A DNA stretch of 64,000 nt from NCBI RefSeq assembly GCF_001429165.1, contig NZ_LMIR01000002.1, positions 1,911,261 to 1,975,260 of the forward strand, read 5' to 3'. The notes under the pieces were generated by a model. The model was not told the DNA's origin. It saw nothing but the letters and a program-made list of their open reading frames with translations, and made no database searches. Made by a program: the position numbers and the translations under genes. Within the stretch, counting starts at the first letter, position 1, and the number at the start of each line of letters is the position of its first letter. This document shows, piece after piece, positions 44,355 to 53,068 of this stretch. Source of the stretch: Agromyces sp. Root81. GTDB lineage: Bacteria; Actinomycetota; Actinomycetes; Actinomycetales; Microbacteriaceae.

Positions 44355-45908
44355 CTAGCCCACGCGTCCGAAGCCGCGGGCCATCCGGTCGATCGCCGAG
44401 ACGACGCTCACCCCGGCCTTCCGAACGGGCCGGGGGAGGGGGAGGCGCGCGGCCGCGGCCCGTGCACGGCCGAACCGGCCCGTGCGCCGCACCTCCCTGC
44501 GCACCTCGGCGTGGTGCAGTTCGCGCGCCCAGATGCCCGTCACCCGCACCTCGTCGAACCGGCTCGCAGTGCGCACGGCGGCAGCCCGCATGCGGGCGAC
44601 GCGTCGCGGCGACATCCGCTGCAGCCTGACGATCGCATCGGCGAGGCCGTCGACGTCGCCGGGCGGCACGAGGAAGCCGTTGCGTCCGTCGCGGATGAGG
44701 TCGGCCGGCCCGTAGGGGATGTCGTAGGCGATCGGCAGGCAGCCGGCGGCCATCGCCTCGACGAGCACGAGCGGGAATCCCTCGGAGTGCGAGGTCAGCA
44801 GGAGGAACGACGCGGCGGGGAGGTGCCGTCGGGCGTCGGGATCGAATCCGTGGAGCTCGATCGTCGCCGGGGCGGTGATGCGCTGTTCGAGCGCCGGGCG
44901 GCTCTCGCCGTCGCCGTACACGTCGAGGTGCACGTCGACTCCGGCGTGCGCGTCGGCCGCCTGCACTGCGGCGATCGCGTGCGAGACGCGCTTGCGCCGG
45001 GTGAGCGCGGCGAGCACGACGCCGCGGGCGGGGTCGCGCGGCACCGACTCCGAAGGCGACGGCAGCGGTCTCGGGTTCGGGATCACGACGAGGTGGTCGC
45101 GCCGGCCGACGATCCGCTCGAGGTCGTCGCGCTGTCGACGTGAGAGCACGGCCACGAGGTCGAAGTCGTCCAGCTGCTCGAGCGCTTCGCGGCGCGAACT
45201 CCTGATCGGGTGCGCCTCCGACGGCGCGGATCGGTGCGAGGCGTGCACCAGGTGCGCGGTCATGACGTGCGCCCGGCGGTACGTGAGCATGAACGGGGCC
45301 ATCGTCTTGCTGTCGACGATCATGGTGGCCGGTCCGCCCGCGGTCAGCGCGTCGAGCCAAGCCCGGTACATCGTCCAGAGCCGGCGCCACGAGCGCACCG
45401 GCCGGCCGTCGCCGTCGCACAGCACGACGGAGCGGCCGCCGATCACGCCGCGCTCGCGCGTGTCGTGGCGGTCGCTGAGGAGCAGCGTGCCGTCGTCACG
45501 GTAGTGGTCGGTCTGCAGCGCGTTGCCCTGGGCATCGAGCCGCGACCGGCTCATGACGATGTCGCCGCGGAGCCGGGTCTCGTCCGCCTCGTCGGCGGTG
45601 AGCGGCGTGAACGTCTGGGGGTCGTGGCGGAGCGAACCACCGGGCAGCGGATGGCTCCGGAGCCAGTCGTAGAGGTTCACGATGCGAACCCCCGGCGCGA
45701 GCACACCGTGTTTCCGGAGATCGCGCTCGAGCTCTGGGGTGTCGGGCCGGAGATCGAAGGTCAGCACGTCGACGTCGACCCCGGCGACGCGGTGGAACGC
45801 GGCGGAGCGGCGGAGCATCGCATCCGTCATGCCGCCGAAGGCGTCGGGGATCGACCATGTGACGGCGAAGTGGCGGCCGTCGGGCAGCGCGATGCGAGTC
45901 ATCCGCAA
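44355..45908 (-). CDS. GT4-type glycosyltransferase
   Basis: 517 residues (ATG 45908; an in-frame ATG at 45902 is an alternative). The N-terminal Rossmann half has FGGMTDAML (donor/acceptor loop). The C-terminal half has DVYGDGESRPALEQ and LLTSHSEGFPLVLVEAMAAG, the E-x7-E motif of retaining GT-B enzymes, then CLPIAYDIPYGPADLI. The overall shape recalls TagE/poly(glycerol-phosphate) alpha-glucosyltransferases, suggesting decoration of a phosphate-containing wall polymer. The nearby Stealth protein, itself a hexose-phosphate transferase type, fits that theme. Donor and acceptor are unknown. Confidence 0.85.
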   Translation of the reverse strand: MRMTRIALPDGRHFAVTWSIPDAFGGMTDAMLRRSAAFHRVAGVDVDVLTFDLRPDTPELERDLRKHGVLAPGVRIVNLYDWLRSHPLPGGSLRHDPQTFTPLTADEADETRLRGDIVMSRSRLDAQGNALQTDHYRDDGTLLLSDRHDTRERGVIGGRSVVLCDGDGRPVRSWRRLWTMYRAWLDALTAGGPATMIVDSKTMAPFMLTYRRAHVMTAHLVHASHRSAPSEAHPIRSSRREALEQLDDFDLVAVLSRRQRDDLERIVGRRDHLVVIPNPRPLPSPSESVPRDPARGVVLAALTRRKRVSHAIAAVQAADAHAGVDVHLDVYGDGESRPALEQRITAPATIELHGFDPDARRHLPAASFLLLTSHSEGFPLVLVEAMAAGCLPIAYDIPYGPADLIRDGRNGFLVPPGDVDGLADAIVRLQRMSPRRVARMRAAAVRTASRFDEVRVTGIWARELHHAEVRREVRRTGRFGRARAAAARLPLPRPVRKAGVSVVSAIDRMARGFGRVG

Positions 45909-46102
45909 CCCCCTGACTTGCGCGGGTCTGACATGTCCTCGAGCCTATCCACGGGGTCTCCGAGAGTCCTGAAGGCGCTCACCTGCCCTGCGCGGGCTTC
46001 GGCACAGGCCGCGTTCATGCGCCGTTCAGGCGGGCATGGTCGGCTAGTGTCCATGCCAGACGCCCGAGGTTGCGCGTCGACCACCGATCGATGGGATGAA
46101 TC

Positions 46103-47056
46103 GTGACGACCCGTACGGCCGAGTATCCCCGGCCGGACCACTTCCTCCTCCACATCAGCGACACCCACGTGCTCGCGGGCGGCGGCATGCTCTACGACCG
46201 CGTCGCGAGCGAGCGGCACCTGCAGACCCTCTTCGAGGAGTTCGAGGCATCCGGTGGTCGCCCCGAGGCGATCGTCTTCACCGGCGACCTCGCCGACAAG
46301 GGCGAGCCCGACGCGTACGACCGCATCCGGCGGATCGTCGATCCCGTCGCCGAGCGCCTCGGCGCCCAGGTGATCTGGGTCATGGGCAATCACGACGACC
46401 GGGCGGCGTTCCGTCGCGGCCTGCTCGGCGAGGCGGCGGGCGGCTCGCGCGGGGCACGACCCGTCGACCGGGTCGACGACGTCGACGGGCTGCGCGTCAT
46501 CACCCTCGACTCCACCGTGCCCGGCCACCACCACGGCGAGATCGCACCCGCGCAGCTCGATTGGCTCGCCGAGGAGCTCTCGATGCCGGCGCCGCACGGC
46601 ACGATCCTCGCCATGCACCACCCGCCGGTGCCGAGCGTGCTCGATCTCGCGGTCGCCGTCGAGCTCCGCGATCAGGGCGGCCTCGCCGAGGTGGTCGAGG
46701 GCAGCGACATCCGCTCGATCATCGCCGGCCACCTGCACTACTCCTCGACCGCGACCTTCGCCGGCGTGCCCGTCTCGGTGGCCTCGGCCAGTTGCTACAC
46801 GCAGGACCTCAACGTGCCGGTCGGCGGCACCCGCGGTCGCGACGGCGCCCGCGCCTTCAACCTCGTGCACGTCTACCCGACGACGGTGCTGCACTCGGTC
46901 GTGCCGCTCGGTGCGTACGCCGCGCTCGACTGGATCGACGCCGACGAGAGTGCACGCCGCCTCGCGGCCTCGGGCATCGGCATCGCGGATGCCGCGAGCC
47001 CGCCGGTGCCGAACGACCCGCCGTGCACCATGCCGGTCCCGGTGCTCGCGGGCTGA
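46103..47056 (+). CDS. CpdA-like metallophosphoesterase
   Basis: 317 residues from GTG 46103. The metallophosphoesterase blocks are all present: [39 protein letters not shown] and AGHLHYS, giving a dinuclear metal site. Similar to cyclic nucleotide phosphodiesterases of the CpdA/Rv0805 type, so 3',5'-cAMP or glycerophosphodiesters are plausible substrates. No signal peptide. It lies divergent from the glycosyltransferase and upstream of cardiolipin synthase. Confidence 0.92.
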   Translation: MTTRTAEYPRPDHFLLHISDTHVLAGGGMLYDRVASERHLQTLFEEFEASGGRPEAIVFTGDLADKGEPDAYDRIRRIVDPVAERLGAQVIWVMGNHDDRAAFRRGLLGEAAGGSRGARPVDRVDDVDGLRVITLDSTVPGHHHGEIAPAQLDWLAEELSMPAPHGTILAMHHPPVPSVLDLAVAVELRDQGGLAEVVEGSDIRSIIAGHLHYSSTATFAGVPVSVASASCYTQDLNVPVGGTRGRDGARAFNLVHVYPTTVLHSVVPLGAYAALDWIDADESARRLAASGIGIADAASPPVPNDPPCTMPVPVLAG

Positions 47057-47134
47057 CATACTCAGACCACTTCTCCCGACCGCAGCGACCACGCACGAGC
47101 GCGAGGCGAGCAGACGACCCTGGGGAGGTGGCGT

Positions 47135-48607
47135 ATGAGCACGGAGCTCGCCGCGATCATCGGAGGCCTGCTGATCGTGGCAGACCTCGCCATCCGCATC
47201 GCCGCGCTCATCATCGTGCCGCGGGGGCGCAAGCCCACCGCGGCCATGGCGTGGCTCCTCGCGATCTTCCTTATCCCGTTCATCGGCATCCTCTTCTTCC
47301 TGCTCATCGGCAGCGTGAAGCTGCCGAAGAAGCGGCGCGAGAAGCAGCGGGAGATCAACGCCATGATCGCCGCGAAGACCGACGGCGTCGACCTCGCCCC
47401 CGACCGCGCGACGTGGCCCGAGTGGTTCGCCTCGCTCACCGAGCAGAACCGCACACTCGGCGCGCTCCCCGCCGTCGACGGCAACACCGCCGAGCTCATC
47501 GGCGACTACCAGGCCTCGATCGACGCCATGGCGGCGGAGATCGACACCGCTGCGCGGTTCGTGCACGTCGAGTTCTACATCGTCTCGTTCGACGACACCA
47601 CGAGGGGATTCTTCGCGGCCATGGAGCGGGCGGTGCAGCGCGGGGTCGTCGTGCGCGTGCTGCTCGACGCGGTGGCCACGAACCGCACGGCCGATCACGA
47701 CGCGACGTACGCCGAACTCGACCGCATCGGAGCGAAGTGGAGCTCGATGCTGCCGGTGCGCCCGCTCAAGGGCCAGTACCAGCGGCCCGACCTCCGCAAC
47801 CACCGCAAGCTCGTCGTCGTCGACGGCCTCGTCGGGTACATGGGCTCGCAGAACCTCATCGCGCGCAGCTACAACTCGCCGAAGAACATCAAGCGGGGGC
47901 TCATGTGGCAGGAGCTCGTGACCCGCGTCACGGGCCCCGTCGTGACCGCGATCAACACCGTGTTCATGTCGGACTGGTACCTCGAGACCGACGAGATCCT
48001 CGGCGATGAGGAGAACGTGCCCGCCGCGGCCGTGCCCGCCGACACCTCGCCCGACTCGCTCGTCTGCCAGGTCGTGCCGAGCGGCCCCGGCTACGACGCC
48101 GAGAACGGCCTGCGCCTCTTCCTCACGCTGATCAACTCGGCGCAGCGGCAGGCCATCATCACGAGCCCGTACTTCGTGCCCGACGAGGCGATGCTCTACG
48201 CGATCACCTCGGCCTGTTACCGCGGACTCGACGTGCAGCTCTTCGTCTCCGAGATCGGCGACCAGGGCTCGGTCTGGCACGCGCAGCGCTCGTACTACCG
48301 CGACCTGCTGCAGGCCGGCGTGAAGATCTGGATGTACCCCGGCCCGTACATCCTGCACTCCAAGCACCTCTCGATCGACGACGACGTCGCCGTCATCGGG
48401 TCGAGCAACATGGACATCCGCTCGTTCAGCCTGAACGCCGAGGTGTCGCTGCTCGTGCGCGGCGCCTCGTTCGTGCAGCAGATGTGCGCGGTCGAGCAGG
48501 GCTACCGCGACGCCGGGCGCCAGCTCACCCTCGAGGAGTGGGACCGCGAGCCGGCGTCGGCGACGTTCCTCGACGGGGTGTCACGACTCACCTCGGCGCT
48601 GCAGTAG
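47135..48607 (+). CDS. cls: Cardiolipin synthase (phospholipase D type)
   Basis: 490 residues. Two N-terminal membrane helices (~6-28 and 37-60), then two PLD domains with the HKD motifs NHRKLVVVDG and HSKHLSIDDD followed by GSQN and GSSNMD. It joins two phosphatidylglycerol molecules to cardiolipin at the membrane. Length and topology are standard for bacterial ClsA. GGGGAGG is close upstream. Converges with the Stealth gene. Confidence 0.94.
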   Translation: MSTELAAIIGGLLIVADLAIRIAALIIVPRGRKPTAAMAWLLAIFLIPFIGILFFLLIGSVKLPKKRREKQREINAMIAAKTDGVDLAPDRATWPEWFASLTEQNRTLGALPAVDGNTAELIGDYQASIDAMAAEIDTAARFVHVEFYIVSFDDTTRGFFAAMERAVQRGVVVRVLLDAVATNRTADHDATYAELDRIGAKWSSMLPVRPLKGQYQRPDLRNHRKLVVVDGLVGYMGSQNLIARSYNSPKNIKRGLMWQELVTRVTGPVVTAINTVFMSDWYLETDEILGDEENVPAAAVPADTSPDSLVCQVVPSGPGYDAENGLRLFLTLINSAQRQAIITSPYFVPDEAMLYAITSACYRGLDVQLFVSEIGDQGSVWHAQRSYYRDLLQAGVKIWMYPGPYILHSKHLSIDDDVAVIGSSNMDIRSFSLNAEVSLLVRGASFVQQMCAVEQGYRDAGRQLTLEEWDREPASATFLDGVSRLTSALQ

Positions 48608-48609
48608 CC

Positions 48610-48624
48610 GAGGCGAACCGCCTC
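48610..48624. terminator. Stem-loop between convergent cls and Stealth genes
   Basis: GAGGCG-AAC-CGCCTC, a perfect six-base stem with a three-base loop starting three bases after the cls stop and reaching the Stealth stop. No T tract; it could slow polymerase from either side. Confidence 0.35.
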
Positions 48625-50335
48625 AGGCCGTGTCGCCGGGGGTCGCGGATGCCGCGGCGATCGCCTGCTCCGAGGCATCCGTCGCCGCCTTCTCCCACGG
48701 GGCCGGGAACGGGAAGTAGCGCTCGAGGAAGTCGATGACGGCGGCCGTGCGCTCCTCGACCGAGATCTCGGGGAAGCTGCCGTCGTTCAGGCAGAACATG
48801 TCGTGGTCGCGGTGCTTCAGGAGCTGCTTCATCGCCGGCAGCGCCTGACGCAGGGTGGTCTCGACGTACTTGACTCGCGCGTCGGTCTGCTCGACGGCGT
48901 GCCCGGCGAGGAGCGCGTAGTAGTGGTACAGCGAGTTCGTCACCGAGATGTCGGTCGCGGAGCGGAACCGGCTCGCCGCCGTGCGCCGGAACTCCTCGGG
49001 GAAGGCGGCTTCGAGCTCGGCCATGACGCTCTTGCGGAGCGGGGCCGCGCAGTGTTCGAGGTGCCGGGTGGTGACCTTGCCGAAGCGCTCGCGGAGGAGG
49101 GCCCGGTTGACCCGTGCGGCGTTCTCGAACCCGCTGCGGCCCGGGTGGGTCGAGCCGAGTCCGATGCGGGTCGCGGCCTCGACGAACTTCGTGATGCCGC
49201 CGGGGGAGAAGAACAGCGACGGGCGGAGCGGCCGGCCGAAGAACATGTCGTCGTTCGAGTAGAGGAAGTGCTCGGCGAGGCCCTCGATGTGGTGCAGCTG
49301 GCTCTCGACGGCGTGCGAGTTGTGCGTCGGCAGCACGGACGGGTCGGCGAACATCTCCTCACTGCGCACGATCGTGACCTTCGGGTGCTTGGCGAGCCAG
49401 GCGGGCGCCGGCGAGTCGGTCGCGATGAAGATGCGGCGCACCCAGGGGGCGAAGAGGTGCACGGAGCGCAGCGCGTACTTCAGTTCGTCGATCTGCCGGT
49501 AGCGGGCCTCGGAGTCGTCGCCCTCGCCGACGACGACGTTCTCCATGCGCTTGGCCCGCTCGCGGATGAACTCGTCGCTCGAGCCGTCGACCCACGAGAA
49601 CACCATGTCGATCTCGAAGTCGACGTCGCTCGCGAGCGGCTCCCACATGTGCTCGAGGGTCGGCCAGTCGCGGCCGTGCAGGTGCACGACGTCGTCGGTC
49701 GTCTCAGAGCGCTGGAGCGTGCGGCGCATCAGCACGTTCTCGGCCGGCGCCTCGATGGTCTCGTCGCCGAAGCGCCAGAACTCGATCTGCACGCCCGTCT
49801 CGCTGCCGTAGCGCAGGCGCCCGATCGGCTCGACGCGCGGCCGGTAGACCCGCAGCACGGTGGGCTTGCGCCCGGCGGAGAGCCGGCCGTCGGCGAGCAG
49901 CACCGGGTGGGTCTCCGCGGCGTGATTCGGGGCGAGGGTCGTCGCGTAGAACGGCTCGTCGGCGAACGCCTCGGCGAAGGCCCGGGCGACCGCCTTGCGT
50001 TCGGCGCGGTCCACGGCGATGACGGGTCGATCGTCGTTGCCGCGCACGAGCAGGAACGGGATGCCCGCGGCGTCGAGCGCCGCGCCGAGCGCGAGCAGGT
50101 CCTCGACCATCGACGCCTGCGGCGTCATATGGCCGTTCCGCAGGGCGTACTGTCCCTTGCGCAGCACGAGATCGTCGCGATCGAAACGGAGCGCACGGCC
50201 GGCGGATGCCACGAGCACGAGTTCGGACGCATCGCTGAGCCGCATCGGCGGGGCGGGCGTCGCTTCCCTCCTCGCGAACGCGTGTCCATCGTGCTGCTGC
50301 CGGTCAGGGGTTCGATCGCGGTCGGGTCTCGTCAC
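48623..50335 (-). CDS. Stealth family hexose-phosphate transferase
   Basis: 570 residues if started at GTG 50335 (GGAGG ten bases upstream; ATG 50245 is an alternative without a good site). After a ~150-residue N-terminal region come the Stealth conserved regions: CR1 IDMVFSWVDGSSDEF, CR2 RYRQIDELKYALRSVHLFAPW with FIATDS and THNSHAVESQLHHI then FLYSNDDMFFGRP, and CR3/CR4-like segments to the end. Stealth proteins transfer sugar-1-phosphate to capsule or wall polymers and are related to the N-acetylglucosamine-1-phosphotransferase of lysosomal sorting. Probably builds a phosphodiester-linked surface glycan. Confidence 0.9.
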   Translation of the reverse strand: MTRPDRDRTPDRQQHDGHAFARREATPAPPMRLSDASELVLVASAGRALRFDRDDLVLRKGQYALRNGHMTPQASMVEDLLALGAALDAAGIPFLLVRGNDDRPVIAVDRAERKAVARAFAEAFADEPFYATTLAPNHAAETHPVLLADGRLSAGRKPTVLRVYRPRVEPIGRLRYGSETGVQIEFWRFGDETIEAPAENVLMRRTLQRSETTDDVVHLHGRDWPTLEHMWEPLASDVDFEIDMVFSWVDGSSDEFIRERAKRMENVVVGEGDDSEARYRQIDELKYALRSVHLFAPWVRRIFIATDSPAPAWLAKHPKVTIVRSEEMFADPSVLPTHNSHAVESQLHHIEGLAEHFLYSNDDMFFGRPLRPSLFFSPGGITKFVEAATRIGLGSTHPGRSGFENAARVNRALLRERFGKVTTRHLEHCAAPLRKSVMAELEAAFPEEFRRTAASRFRSATDISVTNSLYHYYALLAGHAVEQTDARVKYVETTLRQALPAMKQLLKHRDHDMFCLNDGSFPEISVEERTAAVIDFLERYFPFPAPWEKAATDASEQAIAAASATPGDTA

Positions 50336-50427
50336 GAAGCGGTGGCCTCCAGGGGGTGGGTGGGGCGCGAGTTGCGCAGTGCTCTGATTGTACGCAGCGC
50401 ACGGCCGGCGGCGTCCGCCTCTATTCC

Positions 50428-50447
50428 ATTGACAGCATGCTGTCAAT
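50428..50447. promoter_or_regulatory. Perfect 20-bp palindrome, MarR operator candidate 1
   Basis: ATTGACAGCATGCTGTCAAT is its own reverse complement over all 20 bases. It contains TTGACA (50429-50434), a -35 element for the DJ-1/PfpI gene with AAGAAT (50453-50458) as a possible -10. Confidence 0.65.
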
Positions 50448-50457
50448 CATGGAAGAA

Positions 50458-50473
50458 TGACAGCATGCTGACA
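50458..50473. promoter_or_regulatory. Second palindrome covering the start codon, MarR operator candidate 2
   Basis: TGACAGCATGCTGACA repeats the core of the first box (CAGCATGCTG perfect); the start codon ATG at 50465 is inside it. Centre-to-centre distance is 28 bases. Confidence 0.6.
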
Positions 50474-51085
50474 AACACCGAATCGAACGAGAAGCTCGTC
50501 GTGCTCTACGCCACGGACACCATGGCCGACTGGGAGTACGGCTACCTCACGGCCGGGCTGGGCATGGCCGGTGGCGCGATCCGCCTCGTCACCGCAGGCG
50601 AGACCGCTGCCGAGGTCGACACGATGGGCGGGCTCCACGTGCGTCCGGATGCCGCGCTCGCCGACCTCGATCCCGACGACATCGCCATGCTCGTGCTCCC
50701 GGGCGCCGACACCTGGGCCGAGGGGCACGAGCAGGTGCTCGCACTCGCCTCCCGTCTCGCCGCGTCCGGCACCCCGATCGCAGCGATCTGCGGCGGCACC
50801 CTCGGACTCGCCCGAGTCGGCCTGCTCGACGAGCGACGGCACACCAGCAACGCCCCCGACTTCCTCGGCATGGCCGACGGATACGTCGGGGCCGCGCACT
50901 ACTCCGACGAGCGTGCGGTCGTCGACGACGGAGTGATCACGGCGGGCGCCACGGCTCCGCTCGAGTTCGCCAAGGCGGTCTTCGAGGCGCTCGGCGCCCT
51001 GCCGCAGCCGGTGATCGACGCCTGGTACGGCCTCTACACCACCGGCGAACGCCGGTACTTCGATGCGCTCGTGGGTGCCGAATGA
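50465..51085 (+). CDS. DJ-1/PfpI family protein
   Basis: 206 residues from ATG 50465 (GGAAGAA upstream). Class I glutamine amidotransferase-like fold: LVVLYATDTMADWEYGYL at the start, DDIAMLVLPGADTW, and the nucleophile elbow AAICGGTLGLA with the presumed reactive Cys. Family roles include deglycase/glyoxalase activity, chaperone and protease; in MarR-linked operons a stress or aldehyde response is likely. Coupled to the MarR gene by an ATGA overlap and preceded by two palindromes. Confidence 0.9.
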   Translation: MLTNTESNEKLVVLYATDTMADWEYGYLTAGLGMAGGAIRLVTAGETAAEVDTMGGLHVRPDAALADLDPDDIAMLVLPGADTWAEGHEQVLALASRLAASGTPIAAICGGTLGLARVGLLDERRHTSNAPDFLGMADGYVGAAHYSDERAVVDDGVITAGATAPLEFAKAVFEALGALPQPVIDAWYGLYTTGERRYFDALVGAE

Positions 51086-51549
51086 CCACCTGTCGCAGCG
51101 TGGCGGGCGATGCCCTCACCGAACTCGTGCTGCCGGTGTTCGAGCTGAACGGCGAGTTCCTCGAGGCCGCTCGCGACATCGCCGGACCTGAAGGCCTCAC
51201 CCCGGCGCAGTGGCAGGTGCTCGGCGCGACTCTCGACGAGGGGCTCCCCGTGGCCGAGATCGCTCGACGGGTCGGCCTCGGGCTCGCCAGGCAGAGCGTG
51301 CAGCGCACCGCCGATCTCCTCGTCGAGCGCGGGTGGGCCGAGTACGACGAGAATCCGCGGCACCGTCGTGCGAAGCTGCTGCGGCCCACGGCGGACGGTC
51401 GGGCGGCCGTCGAACGACTTGGTGCGGCCCAGCGTGCGTGGGCCGACGCCGTGGGCGCAGCGGTGGGCGCGGCGGAGCTGCAGACCGCTCTCACGACGCT
51501 GCTGCGCATCGTCGACGCCTCGAGGCAGGTGCGCGGCGTCGCGGGCTGA
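51082..51549 (+). CDS. MarR family transcriptional regulator
   Basis: 155 residues, overlapping the DJ-1/PfpI stop by four bases. Winged helix: LTPAQWQVLGATLDEGLPVAEIARRVGLGLARQSVQRTADLLVERGW (in segments), then the wing DENPRHRRAKLLRPTADG. A dimerisation helix at each end is typical. Probably represses its own operon through the two palindromes at 50428 and 50458; the ligand may be the compound handled by the DJ-1/PfpI protein. Confidence 0.92.
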   Translation: MTTCRSVAGDALTELVLPVFELNGEFLEAARDIAGPEGLTPAQWQVLGATLDEGLPVAEIARRVGLGLARQSVQRTADLLVERGWAEYDENPRHRRAKLLRPTADGRAAVERLGAAQRAWADAVGAAVGAAELQTALTTLLRIVDASRQVRGVAG

Positions 51550-51682
51550 CGTCGTGGCGCCTGTGAGTTTCTTGAGGGTTTCTCATGTCGCCCTCGGTGC
51601 GGCGTAGCGTGAAGGGGTGCGGATGGCGTCAAGCCTCCGCACCGTTCCCCTACGACTCGGGAACGGCAGGAAGAAGGTCATC

Positions 51683-52768
51683 ATGACCAGCCAGGCGGCC
51701 TCGCCCCGATCCCTCACGGCATCGGGCGGCCCGCCCGGGAACAGCGACTTCACCGATCTCGCACGGATCGTCAGGTCCGCCGGGCTCATGCGTCGCAGGT
51801 ACGGCTACTACTGGACGAAGCTCATCGCGGTGCCCGTCTCGATCGGAGCCGCCGTCGTCGTGTTCGTCTGGATCGGCGACAGCTGGTGGCAGATGTTCCT
51901 TGCGGCGGGCTTCGCGTTCCTCTTCACGCAGACCGCCTTCCTCGGGCATGACGCCGCGCACCGCCAGATCTTCCGTTCGGGCAAGTGGAACGACTGGACG
52001 AGCCTCGTGCTCGGCGGATTCGTCGGCATGAGCTACGGCTGGTGGCAGCACAAGCACACCCGCCACCACGCCAACCCGAACCAGATCGGCGCCGACCCCG
52101 ACATCGACCTGCCGGTGGTCGCATTCACGCCGGAGCAGGCCAGCCGCGACCGAGCGGCGTTCTCCCGGTGGGTCATCGCGCATCAAGGCGTGTTCTTCTT
52201 CCCGATCCTGCTGCTCGAGGGGCTGTCGCTGCACGCGTCGAGCGTGCACCGGGTGCTGTCCCGCGAGCACCTCGCCCACCGGCCGGTGGAGATCTCGTTC
52301 CTCACGGTGCGGATCGTCGGATACCTGGCGCTCGTCTTCCTCGTGCTCTCGCCCGAGAAGGCCGCGGTGTTCCTCGCGATCCAGCTCGGCCTGTTCGGGT
52401 TCTACATGGGCATGTCGTTCGCTCCCAACCACAAGGGCATGCCGCTCGTGCCCGCCGGGCTGAAGCTCGACTTCCTGCGTCGCCAAGCGCTCATGAGCCG
52501 GAACATCCGCGGCAGCCGCGTGCTCGACTTCGCCATGGGCGGGCTGAACTACCAGATCGAGCACCACCTCTTCCCGTCGATGCCCAGACCGCACCTGCGG
52601 CGAGCCGCTCCGCTCATCGCCGACTACCTGCGCCGGCACGACGTGCCGTACACCCAGACCACGTTGTGGCGCTCGTACGTGATCGTGTTCCGCTACATCA
52701 ACCGGGTCGGACTCGGCGATCGAGACCCGTTCGAGTGCCCGCTCCTGGCGGCGCGGTCGAGCATCTGA
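51683..52768 (+). CDS. Membrane fatty acid desaturase
   Basis: 361 residues from ATG 51683 (AGAAGG upstream). TAGCGT at 51605-51610 sits six bases before an in-frame GTG at 51617, so a 383-residue leaderless form is possible. Four membrane helices and three His boxes: HDAAH, HKHTRHH and QIEHH, the last of front-end/acyl-lipid desaturase type. It inserts a double bond into membrane acyl chains using a di-iron centre, probably for fluidity control. The 3' end, including the stop, is partly duplicated about 200 bases downstream. Confidence 0.92.
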   Translation: MTSQAASPRSLTASGGPPGNSDFTDLARIVRSAGLMRRRYGYYWTKLIAVPVSIGAAVVVFVWIGDSWWQMFLAAGFAFLFTQTAFLGHDAAHRQIFRSGKWNDWTSLVLGGFVGMSYGWWQHKHTRHHANPNQIGADPDIDLPVVAFTPEQASRDRAAFSRWVIAHQGVFFFPILLLEGLSLHASSVHRVLSREHLAHRPVEISFLTVRIVGYLALVFLVLSPEKAAVFLAIQLGLFGFYMGMSFAPNHKGMPLVPAGLKLDFLRRQALMSRNIRGSRVLDFAMGGLNYQIEHHLFPSMPRPHLRRAAPLIADYLRRHDVPYTQTTLWRSYVIVFRYINRVGLGDRDPFECPLLAARSSI

Positions 52769-52783
52769 GCCCTCGCGCGTGAC
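52740..52783 (+). repeat. Direct repeat copy 1 (3' end of desaturase gene)
   Basis: About 44 bases from CGCTCCT through GAGCCCTCGCGCGTGAC, covering the last codons and stop of the desaturase gene. Nearly identical to 52941-52984 (four mismatches by eye). Confidence 0.75.
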
Positions 52784-52866
52784 CGTCCGGGGGTCGCGTC
52801 AGTCGCGCCAGACCGCGCGAAGCGCGTTTCCCGCGGCCGCGCTCACCCGCTGGCGCGAGGAGATCG

Positions 52867-52928
52867 GCGATTCCGAGGGTGGGTCGGGGGCCGATCATCC
52901 TCGGGAATGCGGATGTCCTCGGAATCGC
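52867..52928. repeat. 12-bp inverted repeat in the desaturase-monooxygenase gap
   Basis: GCGATTCCGAGG (52867-52878) and CCTCGGAATCGC (52917-52928) are perfect reverse complements separated by 38 bases; a third related CCTCGGGAATGCG lies between (near 52899). The 300-base gap holds no gene that I can support. Confidence 0.65.
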
Positions 52929-52940
52929 ACGAGTTCGGAT

Positions 52941-52984
52941 CGCTCCTCGTGGCGCGGTCGAGCAGCTGAGCCCTCGCGCGTGAC
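52941..52984 (+). repeat. Direct repeat copy 2 (non-coding)
   Basis: Second copy of the desaturase 3' end segment, containing GGCGCGGTCGAGCA and CTGAGCCCTCGCGCGTGAC. It lies in non-coding DNA upstream of the monooxygenase gene. Confidence 0.75.
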
Positions 52985-53068
52985 GCCGGATGACCTCGCG
53001 TTGACACGTGTGACGGCCGGCCTCGCGGCATCCGCTCGCCCTCCTTACCGTCGGGTCAGGAGGTCGAC

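Noticed and set aside
45899-48367. Long minus-strand open frame opposite the phosphoesterase and cardiolipin synthase genes
   Set aside because: Val/Asp/Arg-rich low-information translation; the plus-strand frames contain full HKD and metallophosphoesterase motifs.
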